DNA of 64,000 bases, from contig CACYWP010000016.1 of assembly GCA_902778135.1 (NCBI GenBank), positions 1 through 64,000 of the forward strand, written 5' to 3'. The first letter of the stretch is position 1. Every line of letters starts with the position of its first letter. Positions 52,024-60,719 of the stretch are shown one piece after another. Under the pieces are notes generated by a model. The model saw nothing but the letters and a program-made list of their open reading frames with translations. It did no database searches and was not told the DNA's origin. A program made the translations under genes and the position numbers. This stretch comes from an uncultured Coriobacteriaceae bacterium (lineage in GTDB: Bacteria > Actinomycetota > Coriobacteriia > Coriobacteriales > Atopobiaceae).

Positions 52024-52695
52024 ATGGCTCCAAAGGCAGTCATCTTCGACATGGACGGTGTGCTCGTGGACACCGAGCCAGAAAACCAGCGCCACATTCA
52101 GGAGTTCTTTGCCGACCGCGGACTCGAGTTGCCCAAGGCCGCTACCGACGACCTCGTAGGCTGCACAGGTGCCTACTTTCTCGAGCGCATCAACGAGTGG
52201 TGGGCCGCAACGCCGCGCAAGCATGTCGACGAGCTCGCTATGAGCGCTGGCGAGGCCATGGACCGCCACTTTGCCAACATCCTCTACGACTATCCCTCGC
52301 TGCTCAACCCTGGGGTGCCCCAGACGCTCGACGGCCTTCGCGAGCGCGGCATACGCTGCGCCGTAGCCTCTTCAACCGAGCGGACGGGCATCGTGCGGGC
52401 GCTCGAGCCCTGCGGCATTCTCGACAAGTTTGCCTTCGTCCTGTCTGGCGAGGACTTTGAGCACGGCAAGCCGGCTCCCGACATCTACCTGGCAGCCGCC
52501 GCAAAGCTCGGACTCGATCCTACCGACTGCATCGCCATCGAGGACTCCGACCGCGGCATTTTGGCTGCTCGGCGCGCCGGCATGCGAGTGGCCGTCAAGC
52601 GCGAGAAGCGCTTTGGCTTTGCTCAGGAGGGCGGCAGCTGGTACCTCGACCGCATCGACGAGCTGCTGGGGATCGTGGACGGCGAGCTGCAGTGA
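52024..52695 (+). CDS. HAD-family sugar-phosphatase/beta-phosphoglucomutase-like protein
   Basis: This 223-residue HAD protein has motif I FDMDGVLVDTEPENQ (Asp nucleophile and Asp+2), a helical cap with PRKHVDELA, motif II VASSTER, the Lys in GKPAPDIYL, and a C-terminal acidic motif IEDSDRGILAARRAGM. The set is typical of beta-phosphoglucomutase or 2-deoxyglucose-6-phosphatase-like enzymes. The divergent site it shares with the GntR operon suggests it acts on a product of the sugar-amine pathway. The start at 52024 follows GAGGGAGG. Confidence 0.85.
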   Translation: MAPKAVIFDMDGVLVDTEPENQRHIQEFFADRGLELPKAATDDLVGCTGAYFLERINEWWAATPRKHVDELAMSAGEAMDRHFANILYDYPSLLNPGVPQTLDGLRERGIRCAVASSTERTGIVRALEPCGILDKFAFVLSGEDFEHGKPAPDIYLAAAAKLGLDPTDCIAIEDSDRGILAARRAGMRVAVKREKRFGFAQEGGSWYLDRIDELLGIVDGELQ

Positions 52696-52779
52696 CCAGG
52701 GCCACGCCCCAGTCGTCACGCACCCAAACCCACGATACAATCTTGGGGTGAGACTGGTCGTCCGGCACAAGGAGCGCTT

Positions 52780-53277
52780 ATGGCAGCATCCGACTACCCG
52801 ATGGGCATCAAAGAGGTTGGGTCGTCCCTTTCCGTTGCCACCCACATGATCCGCCACGAGGACATCAACGGATTCAACCGTCTGTTTGGCGGGCGCCTCA
52901 TGGAGTGGATCGACGACGTGGCCGGCATCGCCGCGCGTCGGCATGCGGGCATCGACATCACGACCGCGGCCATCGACACATTGGAATTCAAGAGCGCCGC
53001 ATGGCTCAACGACATCGTGGTCATCGAGGCATGGGTGACCCATGTGGGCCGCACGTCCATGGAGGTGCGCGCCGACAGCTACGTGGAGGATCCAGCCACC
53101 GGCGAGCGCACCATGATCAATCACGCATACCTCACCGAGGTCTGCGTAGACGCCGACGGACATCCCGTTCCCGTGCCGTGGGGACTGGTAGCCACCACCG
53201 ACGAGCAGCACGCTGAGTGCATCGCCGCCCGCAGGCGTGCCGAGATGCGCAGAGTCCGCCGCATGCAGGGCTTCTAG
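52780..53277 (+). CDS. Acyl-CoA thioesterase (hotdog fold)
   Basis: This 165-residue cytosolic acyl-CoA hydrolase-type protein shows the hotdog signature: NRLFGGRLMEWIDDVAGIAARRH with the catalytic Asp, TAAIDTLEFKSAAWLNDIVVIEAWVTHVGRTSMEVRAD, and the C-terminal basic tail. It would release free fatty acids from acyl-CoA. It follows the HAD gene by 84 bases and may share its transcript. The 257 bases after it (53278-53534) hold no gene I can support, only a CCCCCTCG/CGAGGGG-type inverted repeat. Confidence 0.85.
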   Translation: MAASDYPMGIKEVGSSLSVATHMIRHEDINGFNRLFGGRLMEWIDDVAGIAARRHAGIDITTAAIDTLEFKSAAWLNDIVVIEAWVTHVGRTSMEVRADSYVEDPATGERTMINHAYLTEVCVDADGHPVPVPWGLVATTDEQHAECIAARRRAEMRRVRRMQGF

Positions 53278-53534
53278 GAAACGGAGTCGCATTACGTCGC
53301 ATGCACAACGCGTACGGCGAGATCGCTCTGTGCAGGACAAGCCCCCTCGGTCGCATCTTCGACCCGGACGAGGTGGCCGGCGTCGCCATCGACGGAACGA
53401 CAACCGTGCTGCGAGGGGCTTCGGGCCCGCCATTCGTGCGGGCGTGCGGTGCGGTGTCGCCAAGGCGGCAAGAATCGGCCTGAGACAACCTGTCAGGTAT
53501 GCCTTCCTCCGCGCTGCTAGGGCTCCATGCGGGC

Positions 53535-55130
53535 TCAGCAGTGCACGATGAAGGGCAGTGCGGGAATCTCGGCACCGTTGTAGAGGTTGGTGCGGAACCA
53601 GTTGGCCCAGGCGAAGCGCACCTCGAGCGGGCCAGACGGGTTCCCATCGAGCATGATGACTAGGGTGTCGCCCCGTGCCGCAGCTCGGAAGGGCAGGGCC
53701 TCGCCATTGCAGAGCACCTCGAGCGCATTGCACTCGGCACCCTCCAACAGCATGCCGCCGGCGGCATTGTCGAAGTGCAGGACGACGAACGAGCCCTTGC
53801 GCTCCGCACCGATGCAGCGAGGGGCGTCCGCTGGCACGGGCATCCCCAGCAGGTGGCGCATCACAAGCAGCGCCAACCGCTCACCGATGGGCTTCTTCTC
53901 CTTGGGGTGGATGTCGTGCCTGTCGCCCATGTCGCTTGCCGAGCAGAGCCACACGTGCTCGTCGGTGTCGGCAACCTCCTGCTGACAGGCGCGGATGGTC
54001 ACGTAGTCATTCGGACCGAGCCCCATCCAGTCGCCGAAGCCCGGCAGCTGCACCACCAGGAAGGGCAGGTCGGGGCGCTGCCAGGCGTCGCGCCAGTCGG
54101 CGATGACGGTGCGCAGGGCCTCCTCGTGGCGCCACTGGGTCCCGTCGATCTCGTCGTCGCTCTCGCCCTGGTACCACAGCACGCCGCGCGTGGCAAAGCC
54201 GGCTATCGGCAGAACCATGTAGGTGAAGAGGGCGCCCGGGGCCTCCTTGGTGGGGGTCATCACGCCCGGATGGACCCGCGCAGCATCTTCCTCACCCGAT
54301 TGCGCGCCACCGATCTCGAGCCCGCCCACGTCGGCCGGTCCGGATGCCTTTTGCGCCTCGGCCTCCATGAAGGCCTTGACCTCGTCCATGGTTGGCGTCC
54401 GAGGCAGGAAGAACTCGTTCCAGGCCGGCCAGGCGGCGTAGCCCTTGTCGTTCTTGGCGGCATTGACGCGACCGTTGGCCAGCAGCTCCTCGTAGGGAAG
54501 GCCCTGGAGCTTTGCGTCGTAGGCGGCCGCCAGCTCGGGCTGCACGGCGCGCGCGTGCTCGGGCGTCACCCATGCCGCGGAGGTGGTCCCGCCGTAGTTG
54601 CACCCTACGATGCCCACGGGCACGTCGAGGACCATCTCGAGGCCTCGTGCCATGTAATACCCCACGGCAGAGAAGTAGTCCAGGTCCTCGGGCGTGGCCT
54701 TGCGCCAGATGCCCACCTTGGAGTAGTCGAAGTCGTCCGTCTGGCCGGGATAGGAGCACTTGGGCTGGTCGTAGAAGCGGATGCGCGGGTTGGCGCAGGT
54801 GGGACGGTAGTCCTCCACCTCCTTGTCGTAGCGCATCCAGAACTCCATGTTGGACTGGCCGCCCGCGATGAAGACCTCGCCCACGGCCACGTCGGTGAGG
54901 GTGATGCGGGCGTCGCTGGAGGCCACCTCGAGCGTCTCGGCATCGGAAGAGGTAAGTGGCGCGAGTTCGCAGCGCCAGTTGCCATCCGCATTGGCCGCGC
55001 AGGAGGCAGCCTGTCCCTGAATGCGTACTTCGACAGAGGCGTTAGGTTCAGCAGTACCCCACACGCTCACCGGCAGCCCGCGCTGCAGGACCATGTTGCT
55101 GGCAAAGATGGGGGCAAGGGTGAGATGCAT
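53535..55130 (-). CDS. Sialate O-acetylesterase
   Basis: This 531-residue SGNH-hydrolase family protein of the sialate 9-O-acetylesterase type has an N-terminal beta-sandwich opening LAPIFASNMVLQRGLPVSVWGTAEP. Block I is GGQSNMEFW with the nucleophile Ser near residue 92, then WYQGESD and a late SASDMGDRHDIHPKEK carrying Asp/His. There is no signal peptide, so it appears cytoplasmic and would act on imported acetylated sialic acid. That fits the sialic-acid operon at 16.8-28.9 kb, 25 kb away. The start at 55130 follows AGGAGCC. Confidence 0.88.
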   Translation of the reverse strand: MHLTLAPIFASNMVLQRGLPVSVWGTAEPNASVEVRIQGQAASCAANADGNWRCELAPLTSSDAETLEVASSDARITLTDVAVGEVFIAGGQSNMEFWMRYDKEVEDYRPTCANPRIRFYDQPKCSYPGQTDDFDYSKVGIWRKATPEDLDYFSAVGYYMARGLEMVLDVPVGIVGCNYGGTTSAAWVTPEHARAVQPELAAAYDAKLQGLPYEELLANGRVNAAKNDKGYAAWPAWNEFFLPRTPTMDEVKAFMEAEAQKASGPADVGGLEIGGAQSGEEDAARVHPGVMTPTKEAPGALFTYMVLPIAGFATRGVLWYQGESDDEIDGTQWRHEEALRTVIADWRDAWQRPDLPFLVVQLPGFGDWMGLGPNDYVTIRACQQEVADTDEHVWLCSASDMGDRHDIHPKEKKPIGERLALLVMRHLLGMPVPADAPRCIGAERKGSFVVLHFDNAAGGMLLEGAECNALEVLCNGEALPFRAAARGDTLVIMLDGNPSGPLEVRFAWANWFRTNLYNGAEIPALPFIVHC

Positions 55131-55279
55131 GACGGCTCCTCTTCCGACGTCGCGCTGACCCCCCTATCCTAGCTAAGAATTCGGCTAGGGGTCGGATGCG
55201 ATGCGGCAGACGGAGCAATCGGAAAGAATCCCTCGGGAAAAATCCCCGGCGACACCATTCCCAGCAATCGTCAGTCCCG

Positions 55280-56251
55280 TCATCCTTCCTTCGTTGGCAC
55301 ATAGCTGCAGATAAGGGTCATCTCGCCGCTCAGCCTCAGGTCCCCACAGCCGCACGGTGCCACCAGATGGTTGCCCTTTGCCAGCTGCCATCGGCCCGCC
55401 TCGGTCTCCACCGCACCGGATCCCTCGATGACGGAGAGGTTCATGAACGGATGCGGCTGGGGCAGCACCACCGGCGCGTCCCGGTGCACGCGCACGCGCA
55501 GCACGTCAAAGTACTCGCAGCTCATCAGCTGGGTGATGCCGTCCACCTCCGGTGCAGTGACCTCCCCCGTCACCGGTGCGGTCGCCGCGTAGTCGATGAC
55601 ATCCATCGCCTGCTGCAGGTGCAGCTCGCGCAGGCTGCCGTCGGCCTGACGGCGCTCGTAGTCATAGACGCGATAGGTCACGTCGCTCGACTGCTGGGTC
55701 TCCAGAATCATCGTCCCGCCCAGGATTGCATGGACCGTGCCGGGCTTGATGTCAAAGAAGTCGCCCGCCTTGATGGGCACGAGGTTTTCCATGTCATGCC
55801 AGCGGTTCTCCTCGACGAGCAGGGCAAAGTCCTCGCGGCTCTTGGCGCGCTGTCCCACGATGATCTGACCGTGGCTATGGGCGTCCAGAACATACCAGCA
55901 CTCGTGCTTCCCCAGCGACCCTCCCTCATGCTCGGCCGCATAGGCGTCATCGGGGTGCACCTGTATCGACAGGTCGTCGCAGGCATCGAGAACCTTCACC
56001 AGCAGCGGGAACCGGTCGCCCTCGGCACCTGCAAACAGCTCGTGATGCTCGCTCCACAGCTGGGAGAGGGTCATCCCCGCATACGGCCCCGCCGCCACCA
56101 CGCAGTCCCCGTGAGGATGGGCCGAGATTCCCCAGCACTCCCCCACCGGCCCGTCGGGCAGCTCGTAGCCGAACTCCGCCAGACGCCGCCCACCCCAGAT
56201 GTTGTTGTGCAGCACCGGCTGCAAGACGATCAGCCCCGGACAATCGCCCAT
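55280..56251 (-). CDS. manA: Mannose-6-phosphate isomerase
   Basis: This 323-residue type I phosphomannose isomerase opens LQPVLHNNIWGGRRLAEFGYELP. The zinc site segments are LSIQVHPDD and GKHECWYVLDA, followed by PGTVHAILGGTMILETQQSSDVTYRVYDY with the catalytic region. It interconverts mannose-6-P and fructose-6-P. It follows the GH1 gene in the same direction by 90 bases, so mannose-6-P could come from phospho-mannosides. The start at 56251 follows GGGAAGGGAACG. Confidence 0.88.
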   Translation of the reverse strand: MGDCPGLIVLQPVLHNNIWGGRRLAEFGYELPDGPVGECWGISAHPHGDCVVAAGPYAGMTLSQLWSEHHELFAGAEGDRFPLLVKVLDACDDLSIQVHPDDAYAAEHEGGSLGKHECWYVLDAHSHGQIIVGQRAKSREDFALLVEENRWHDMENLVPIKAGDFFDIKPGTVHAILGGTMILETQQSSDVTYRVYDYERRQADGSLRELHLQQAMDVIDYAATAPVTGEVTAPEVDGITQLMSCEYFDVLRVRVHRDAPVVLPQPHPFMNLSVIEGSGAVETEAGRWQLAKGNHLVAPCGCGDLRLSGEMTLICSYVPTKEG

Positions 56252-56341
56252 CTTCGTCGTTCCCTTCCCATTCGCCCGCTCTCCTGCACCAGCTTAGCGC
56301 ATTGTCGTCCTCCTGGCGTGGAGACGAGCAAGGCCACGGCG

Positions 56342-57751
56342 CTAGGCAACCACATGCGTCGTGGCCACCTGGCGCAGCCACGCGGCCGAAGCCTTCAGTC
56401 GCCGGTCATAGCCATGCATGAGGTCGACCTCCACAAACCCATAGCGGTTCTTGTACGCGTTGACCCAGCTCCAACAGTCGATGACGCCCCAGTAGTGGTA
56501 GCCGCGGCAGCGCGCGCCCTCGTCGATGGCCCGTGCGACCCAGCGCAGGTGATTGCGCACGAACGAGACGCGATACGCCAGGTCGTCGACTTCCCCGTCC
56601 GCCGTGCGGGCTGCGCGGTCCTCTTCGATGCCTATGCCGTTCTCGGAGACGAACCAGTCGAGCTCCGGGTAGTCGCGAGTCATCGTCATCGCAAAGTCGT
56701 AGATGCCCCGCGGGTAGATCTCCCAGCCGCGGCTCTGGTTCATGACGGCATCAGGCCACACGTAGCGGTCGGCAAACACCGGGTTGCCCCACTCGTCGAA
56801 GCCACGCGCCGGCGCCTGCACGCGAGCGGGCTGGTAGTAGTTGAAGCCCAGCCAGTCCACCACGCCCCGGGAGAGGATGGCCTCGTCACCGGCGCGGACC
56901 GGCAGCGTGACCCCGCGCTCGGCCAGCGTCTCGATGACGTCCGCAGGCAGCGTCCCCTTGGTCACCAGGTCCAGCCACCAGCGATTGTGCAGGCCATCGA
57001 CCATGCGGACAGCCTCGAGGTCTGCCTCGCTGGGGTCATCGCGCGTGTAGGGCGGCGTGAAGCAGTTGATGAGTCCGATGCGCGCGTCAGGACGCATGGC
57101 ACCAGCCGCCTGCAGCTCGCGGAAGGCATCGACCGCCAGCGCGTGCGCCAGGCTGATGCCATACTGCACGCGTCGTGCCTGCGCGAAGTCGTGATGGAAG
57201 GGGTACCAGCCACCATGCTCGTAGCGCTGCTCGGGCTCGACGATCGGTTCGTTGAACGTGAACCAGTGGACGATCTCCTGGCCGAACTCGGCGAACGCGG
57301 TGCGGGCATAGGTTGCGTAGGCCTCCACCACCTCGCGACTCTCCCATCCGCCGCGACGGAAGAGGTAGGACGGCATGTCAAAGTGGCAGAGGTTGACGAA
57401 GACCTCGATGTCCGCCTCCCGGGCGGCCGCGAACAGGTCGTGATAGAAGGCGGCCCCTGCGGGGTTGAGGCGCCCGTCGGCATCCATCAGGCGACTCCAC
57501 TGAATCGAGGTACGGCACGAGGACAGACCAAGGTCGGCAAGGATGCGGAAGTCCTCGGCGTAGCGCGTGCCCATGTCGTTGCCCGCATAGGAGCCGACGC
57601 GATTGTGGAAGGCGCGCAGGTCCCGGTTGCTCCATAGGTCCCAGAGGTTCTCCAGCTTGCCGTGCGCCTGCCACATGCCCTCGGTCTGGGGGCCGGACAT
57701 CGCGGCGCCAAAGAAGAAGTCGTCGGGCAAGGTGATGGGCTGGTCGGTCAT
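56342..57751 (-). CDS. Glycoside hydrolase family 1, 6-phospho-beta-glycosidase-like
   Basis: This 469-residue GH1 enzyme has the acid/base Glu in WFTFNEP (about E168) and the nucleophile Glu in FVSENGIG (about E370), with the N-terminal LPDDFFFGAAMSGPQTEG. Its C-terminal region (GVIDCWSWVNAYKNRYGFVEVDL) is of the type that binds phosphate in 6-phospho-beta-glucosidases. It would hydrolyse a PTS-imported phospho-beta-glycoside, giving glucose-6-P or mannose-6-P. The start at 57751 follows GGGGGAG. It is followed by manA. Confidence 0.88.
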   Translation of the reverse strand: MTDQPITLPDDFFFGAAMSGPQTEGMWQAHGKLENLWDLWSNRDLRAFHNRVGSYAGNDMGTRYAEDFRILADLGLSSCRTSIQWSRLMDADGRLNPAGAAFYHDLFAAAREADIEVFVNLCHFDMPSYLFRRGGWESREVVEAYATYARTAFAEFGQEIVHWFTFNEPIVEPEQRYEHGGWYPFHHDFAQARRVQYGISLAHALAVDAFRELQAAGAMRPDARIGLINCFTPPYTRDDPSEADLEAVRMVDGLHNRWWLDLVTKGTLPADVIETLAERGVTLPVRAGDEAILSRGVVDWLGFNYYQPARVQAPARGFDEWGNPVFADRYVWPDAVMNQSRGWEIYPRGIYDFAMTMTRDYPELDWFVSENGIGIEEDRAARTADGEVDDLAYRVSFVRNHLRWVARAIDEGARCRGYHYWGVIDCWSWVNAYKNRYGFVEVDLMHGYDRRLKASAAWLRQVATTHVVA

Positions 57752-57791
57752 TGGTCTCCCCCTCGATAGCGGCTCCGGCTGCGCTCGCATC

Positions 57792-57797
57792 TATAAT
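57792..57797 (+). promoter_or_regulatory. -10 box upstream of the second esterase
   Basis: A consensus TATAAT lies at 57792-57797, about 58 bases before the esterase start, in the divergent gap to the GH1 gene. No good -35 match is seen. Confidence 0.35.
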
Positions 57798-57854
57798 GGC
57801 ACGTGTGCCTTGGTGGCACGCCAATCGTTTTCGTTCTCTTGGCAGGTGATGGGA

Positions 57855-58559
57855 ATGGCGGACCGGCAGATGGACGCGACGAGGATGCAAGTCCTGGCGG
57901 GAACGGGCGGTGCCACGGCACCGTGCATCTGCCTGGTGGACGCGCCGGAGCACCCGACGTCCCTGGAGGGGCTTGCTGGATTGCTGACCTGCAACGTCGT
58001 GACCATACCCGTCGCAGGCTGGGGTGCGCGACTGACACCCTGGCCGGCTCCGGCGCTCTACCGTGGCGAGGAGGACTACGCAGGCCAGGCTGCCCAGACG
58101 CTGGAATGGCTGGTTGCCGAGGCGCTGCCCGCAGCCGAGGCGAAGGCGGGCCTCTCGCCTCGGGCGCGCGCCATTGCCGGCTACTCCCTCGCCGGACTGT
58201 TCTCGCTCTATGCGTTCGTGCACGATTCCCGCTTTGCGGCCGTTGGGTGTCTGTCGGGGTCGCTGTGGTACGACGGGTGGACGGAGCACCTGGAGGGGCT
58301 CGCGTTTCCGGTGGCGGGACGCTATGCGTTCTTCTCCCTGGGTACCAAGGAGCGTCGTGGACCCCAACCACGCCTGAAGCAGGTGCAGGTACGCACCGAG
58401 ACGTGCGTGAGGCTGCTGCGCCAACGCGGCGTACGGGTCGACCTGACCATGAATCCCGGAGGCCACCTGTCACACATCGACGAGCGCATACGGGCAGGCC
58501 TTACGGCACTCGATGCACACCTGGCCGCCAATCTCCCTCGCCTCGGGCCACTTGCGTGA
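57855..58559 (+). CDS. Alpha/beta-hydrolase fold esterase
   Basis: This ~234-residue esterase-like protein has the nucleophile elbow GYSLAG (Ser) followed by LFSLYAFVHDSRFAAVGCLSGSLWY, and a C-terminal His in MNPGGHLSHID. The layout resembles esterase D/Fes-type hydrolases. The start is set at 57855 (57849 is an alternative) because AGGTGAT lies five bases upstream; the longer frame is a shadow of the GH1 gene. It may deacylate glycosides or siderophore-like esters. A large inverted repeat follows at 58576-58728. Confidence 0.72.
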   Translation: MADRQMDATRMQVLAGTGGATAPCICLVDAPEHPTSLEGLAGLLTCNVVTIPVAGWGARLTPWPAPALYRGEEDYAGQAAQTLEWLVAEALPAAEAKAGLSPRARAIAGYSLAGLFSLYAFVHDSRFAAVGCLSGSLWYDGWTEHLEGLAFPVAGRYAFFSLGTKERRGPQPRLKQVQVRTETCVRLLRQRGVRVDLTMNPGGHLSHIDERIRAGLTALDAHLAANLPRLGPLA

Positions 58560-58575
58560 GCCCAAGGCCAAAAGT

Positions 58576-58728
58576 GTTCAAGAAACTCCGTTAGTCAGTA
58601 CGCATCCCTCGGGACTACCAGCCGCACGGTTTCCGGGGGTCACATAACCGCAGCTACAAGAAACATGAACTTCTTTAGTATCTACGCTGGCGCGCCAATA
58701 CCACTGACTAACGGAATTCCTTGAACGC
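58576..58728. repeat. 24-bp imperfect inverted repeat
   Basis: Arms at 58576-58599 and 58705-58728 match as inverted repeats at 22 of 24 positions (GTTCAAG, then CCGTTAGTCAGT), with a 105-base spacer. It lies between the convergent esterase (+) and AI-2E-family (-) genes. The 58560-58811 gap has no other feature. It could be a MITE-like element or a structured transcript. Confidence 0.6.
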
Positions 58729-58811
58729 TTTCGCCCCAATCGCCCCGCACGCGACGCCACGACAGGAATCGCGAGCAGGCGTTATGGCGGGCATTCGTCT
58801 AGGGCAGACCG

Positions 58812-59945
58812 CTACCCCTCCTCGACAGCCTCCACCGAGGTGCTACGGGCACGGATGTCGTTGCCCACCAGCTGGTAGATCGACGCGGCCACGGGCACCG
58901 AAAGCAGCACGAACGGCACGCCGCCCAGTCCGCCGCCCACGGCCACGGCCACCAGCACCCAGATGCCGGGCAGGCCGGTGCTCGACCCCACCACGCGCGG
59001 AAAGACCACGTTGGCATCGAGCTGCTGCAATATCAGCACCAGCACCAAGAACACCAGCGCATCGATCGTAGAGGTGCTGAAGATGAGCAGCGTACCGATG
59101 ATGCCTCCAAAGAAGGGGCCCACCACCGGCACGATGTTGGTGACACCGACCACCGTCCCGATGGTCATGGCGTAGGGAAGCCTGAGGACAAGCATGCTCA
59201 CCGTGCACACTGCGCCTAGGATCAGCGACGAGATGCAGCGTCCGATGATGAAGCTGCTGAACGAGTGGTCGAGGACCTTGCCCACATAGATCGCACGCTC
59301 CAGCAGTTCGGAGCCACCATACGTCTTGAGAAGCCTGCCCAGCTGCGCACCCAGCTGCTCCTTGCTCATGAGGATGTAGATGGCCAGGATGACGCTCAGC
59401 ACGACCTCGAAGGTCGAGGAGAGGACCGACGAGACGCCCGTCACCACCGAGCCCATGAAGCCACCGGCACCGCTCATGAGGTAGCTCGAGACCTGCATCT
59501 GGATCTTGTCCCAGTCGCTCAGCTGGTTGAGCTGCTCGTCCACCATGACCTCGAGATCGAAGTCGCGGAAGACCGCACGGACGGCCTCGACCGCCTGGGG
59601 CACCTTCTGGCTCATCATGCGAATGCTCTGCATGAGCTCGGGCATGATGAAGCGCAGCAGGACCGCTGCCATGAGGAACCCGATGGCGATGCTTATCAGC
59701 AGGGCTATGGGACGGCGTACCTTTGCGAGGCGGGGCTTGCCCGCCATCCAGGCCAGCCGCTGCTCGAAGAAGCTCATGGGCACGTTCACGATATAGGCGA
59801 TCACGCATCCCAGAATGACCGGCGTGAACGCCGCAAGCAGGGTCATGAGCATGCGGGAGATGCCGCCCCAGTAGTAGATGCCCAGGTAGACCAGAAACGC
59901 CGTCAGGCCGATACGGACAAGCTCTTCTCTATTCGGATACCGCAT
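58812..59945 (-). CDS. AI-2E/PerM-family membrane protein
   Basis: This 377-residue protein has about eight helices in the AI-2E family arrangement: LYLGIYYWGGISRMLMTLLAAFTPVILGCVIAYIVNVP at the N-terminus, a long soluble segment (~110-175, QSIRMMSQKVPQAVEAVRAVFRDFD), then MTIGTVVGVTNIVPVVGPFFGGIIG and VVGSSTGLPGIWVLVAVAVGGGLGG. Members are reported as transporters or Na+/H+ antiporters; the substrate here is unknown. The start at 59945 (MRYPNREELVRIG) is followed by the first helix. It is monocistronic. Confidence 0.85.
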   Translation of the reverse strand: MRYPNREELVRIGLTAFLVYLGIYYWGGISRMLMTLLAAFTPVILGCVIAYIVNVPMSFFEQRLAWMAGKPRLAKVRRPIALLISIAIGFLMAAVLLRFIMPELMQSIRMMSQKVPQAVEAVRAVFRDFDLEVMVDEQLNQLSDWDKIQMQVSSYLMSGAGGFMGSVVTGVSSVLSSTFEVVLSVILAIYILMSKEQLGAQLGRLLKTYGGSELLERAIYVGKVLDHSFSSFIIGRCISSLILGAVCTVSMLVLRLPYAMTIGTVVGVTNIVPVVGPFFGGIIGTLLIFSTSTIDALVFLVLVLILQQLDANVVFPRVVGSSTGLPGIWVLVAVAVGGGLGGVPFVLLSVPVAASIYQLVGNDIRARSTSVEAVEEG

Positions 59946-60048
59946 TGAGTCACCACCGCACAATCGTCAGATTGCCTGACGTCTCCCAAGCATACCATGC
60001 GACAAAGTGGCAATCGTAATCGTCGCGTAAGAAGCCGCCCACACGGCA

Positions 60049-60558
60049 CTATCCCAAGTCTGCCAGGCTGTCGAAGCTGATGTGGCAGTACCCGCCGGGA
60101 TTCTTCTTCAGGTAGTCCTGATGGTATTCCTCGGCGGGATGGAAGCTGGCCAGAGGCTCCAGCTCCACCGCCATCGGCTCGTGATGGCGCAGCTGCTGGC
60201 GGGCAAAGACCTCCCGTGCCACCTCGAATGACGCATCGTCGACGTAATAGACGCCCGTCCGGTACTGGGTGCCGCGGTCGTTGCCCTGCCGGTTGACCGA
60301 CAGGGGGTCGATGATCTTGAAGTACTGGTCAAGGATGGTGCGCAGGCCGACCAACGTGGGGTCGTAGGTGACGCAGACGGTCTCGGCATAGCCCGTGGTG
60401 TCGGTGCAGACGTCCTGGTAGGTGGGATCGTCCGTATGACCGTTGGCATAGCCGACCTGCGTGTCCACGACGCCAGGGATGCGGGAGAAGTACTCCTCGA
60501 CACCCCAGAAGCAACCGCCTGCCAGATAGATCACGCCAACCTCGCGCGCCACGCCCAT
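60049..60558 (-). CDS. msrA: Peptide methionine-S-sulfoxide reductase A
   Basis: This 169-residue MsrA has the active-site Cys in GCFWGVEEYFSRIPGV (about residue 16), the QVGYANG loop, and DRGTQYRTGVYY. It reduces methionine-S-sulfoxide in oxidised proteins. The C-terminal HQDYLKKNPGGYCHISFD contains a resolving Cys. There is no fused MsrB domain. It is monocistronic, with the start at 60558, and is divergent from the dipeptidase gene. Confidence 0.92.
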   Translation of the reverse strand: MGVAREVGVIYLAGGCFWGVEEYFSRIPGVVDTQVGYANGHTDDPTYQDVCTDTTGYAETVCVTYDPTLVGLRTILDQYFKIIDPLSVNRQGNDRGTQYRTGVYYVDDASFEVAREVFARQQLRHHEPMAVELEPLASFHPAEEYHQDYLKKNPGGYCHISFDSLADLG

Positions 60559-60719
60559 CGCCTCATCCTCCCATCGTCCTGTAAATACGTGTCATTCTAC
60601 TCTCCCCGAAGCTGCAGGAAAGCTCCCCAATGGCACGACCTAATGTATGAAAACGGTTGCATATGTCATATAGTTAGCCTGTTGAAACCACTGTCCGCCA
60701 CAACCCAAGGAGTTGCCCC

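Noticed and set aside
53301-53483. Plus-strand ORF in the gap after the thioesterase
   Set aside because: It has no ribosome site or recognisable motif, and lies within an inverted-repeat stretch. It looks like chance open frame.
55196-57637. Plus-strand ORF of 813 codons
   Set aside because: It is antisense to manA and the GH1 gene and shows no motif. It is a product of GC-rich codon bias.
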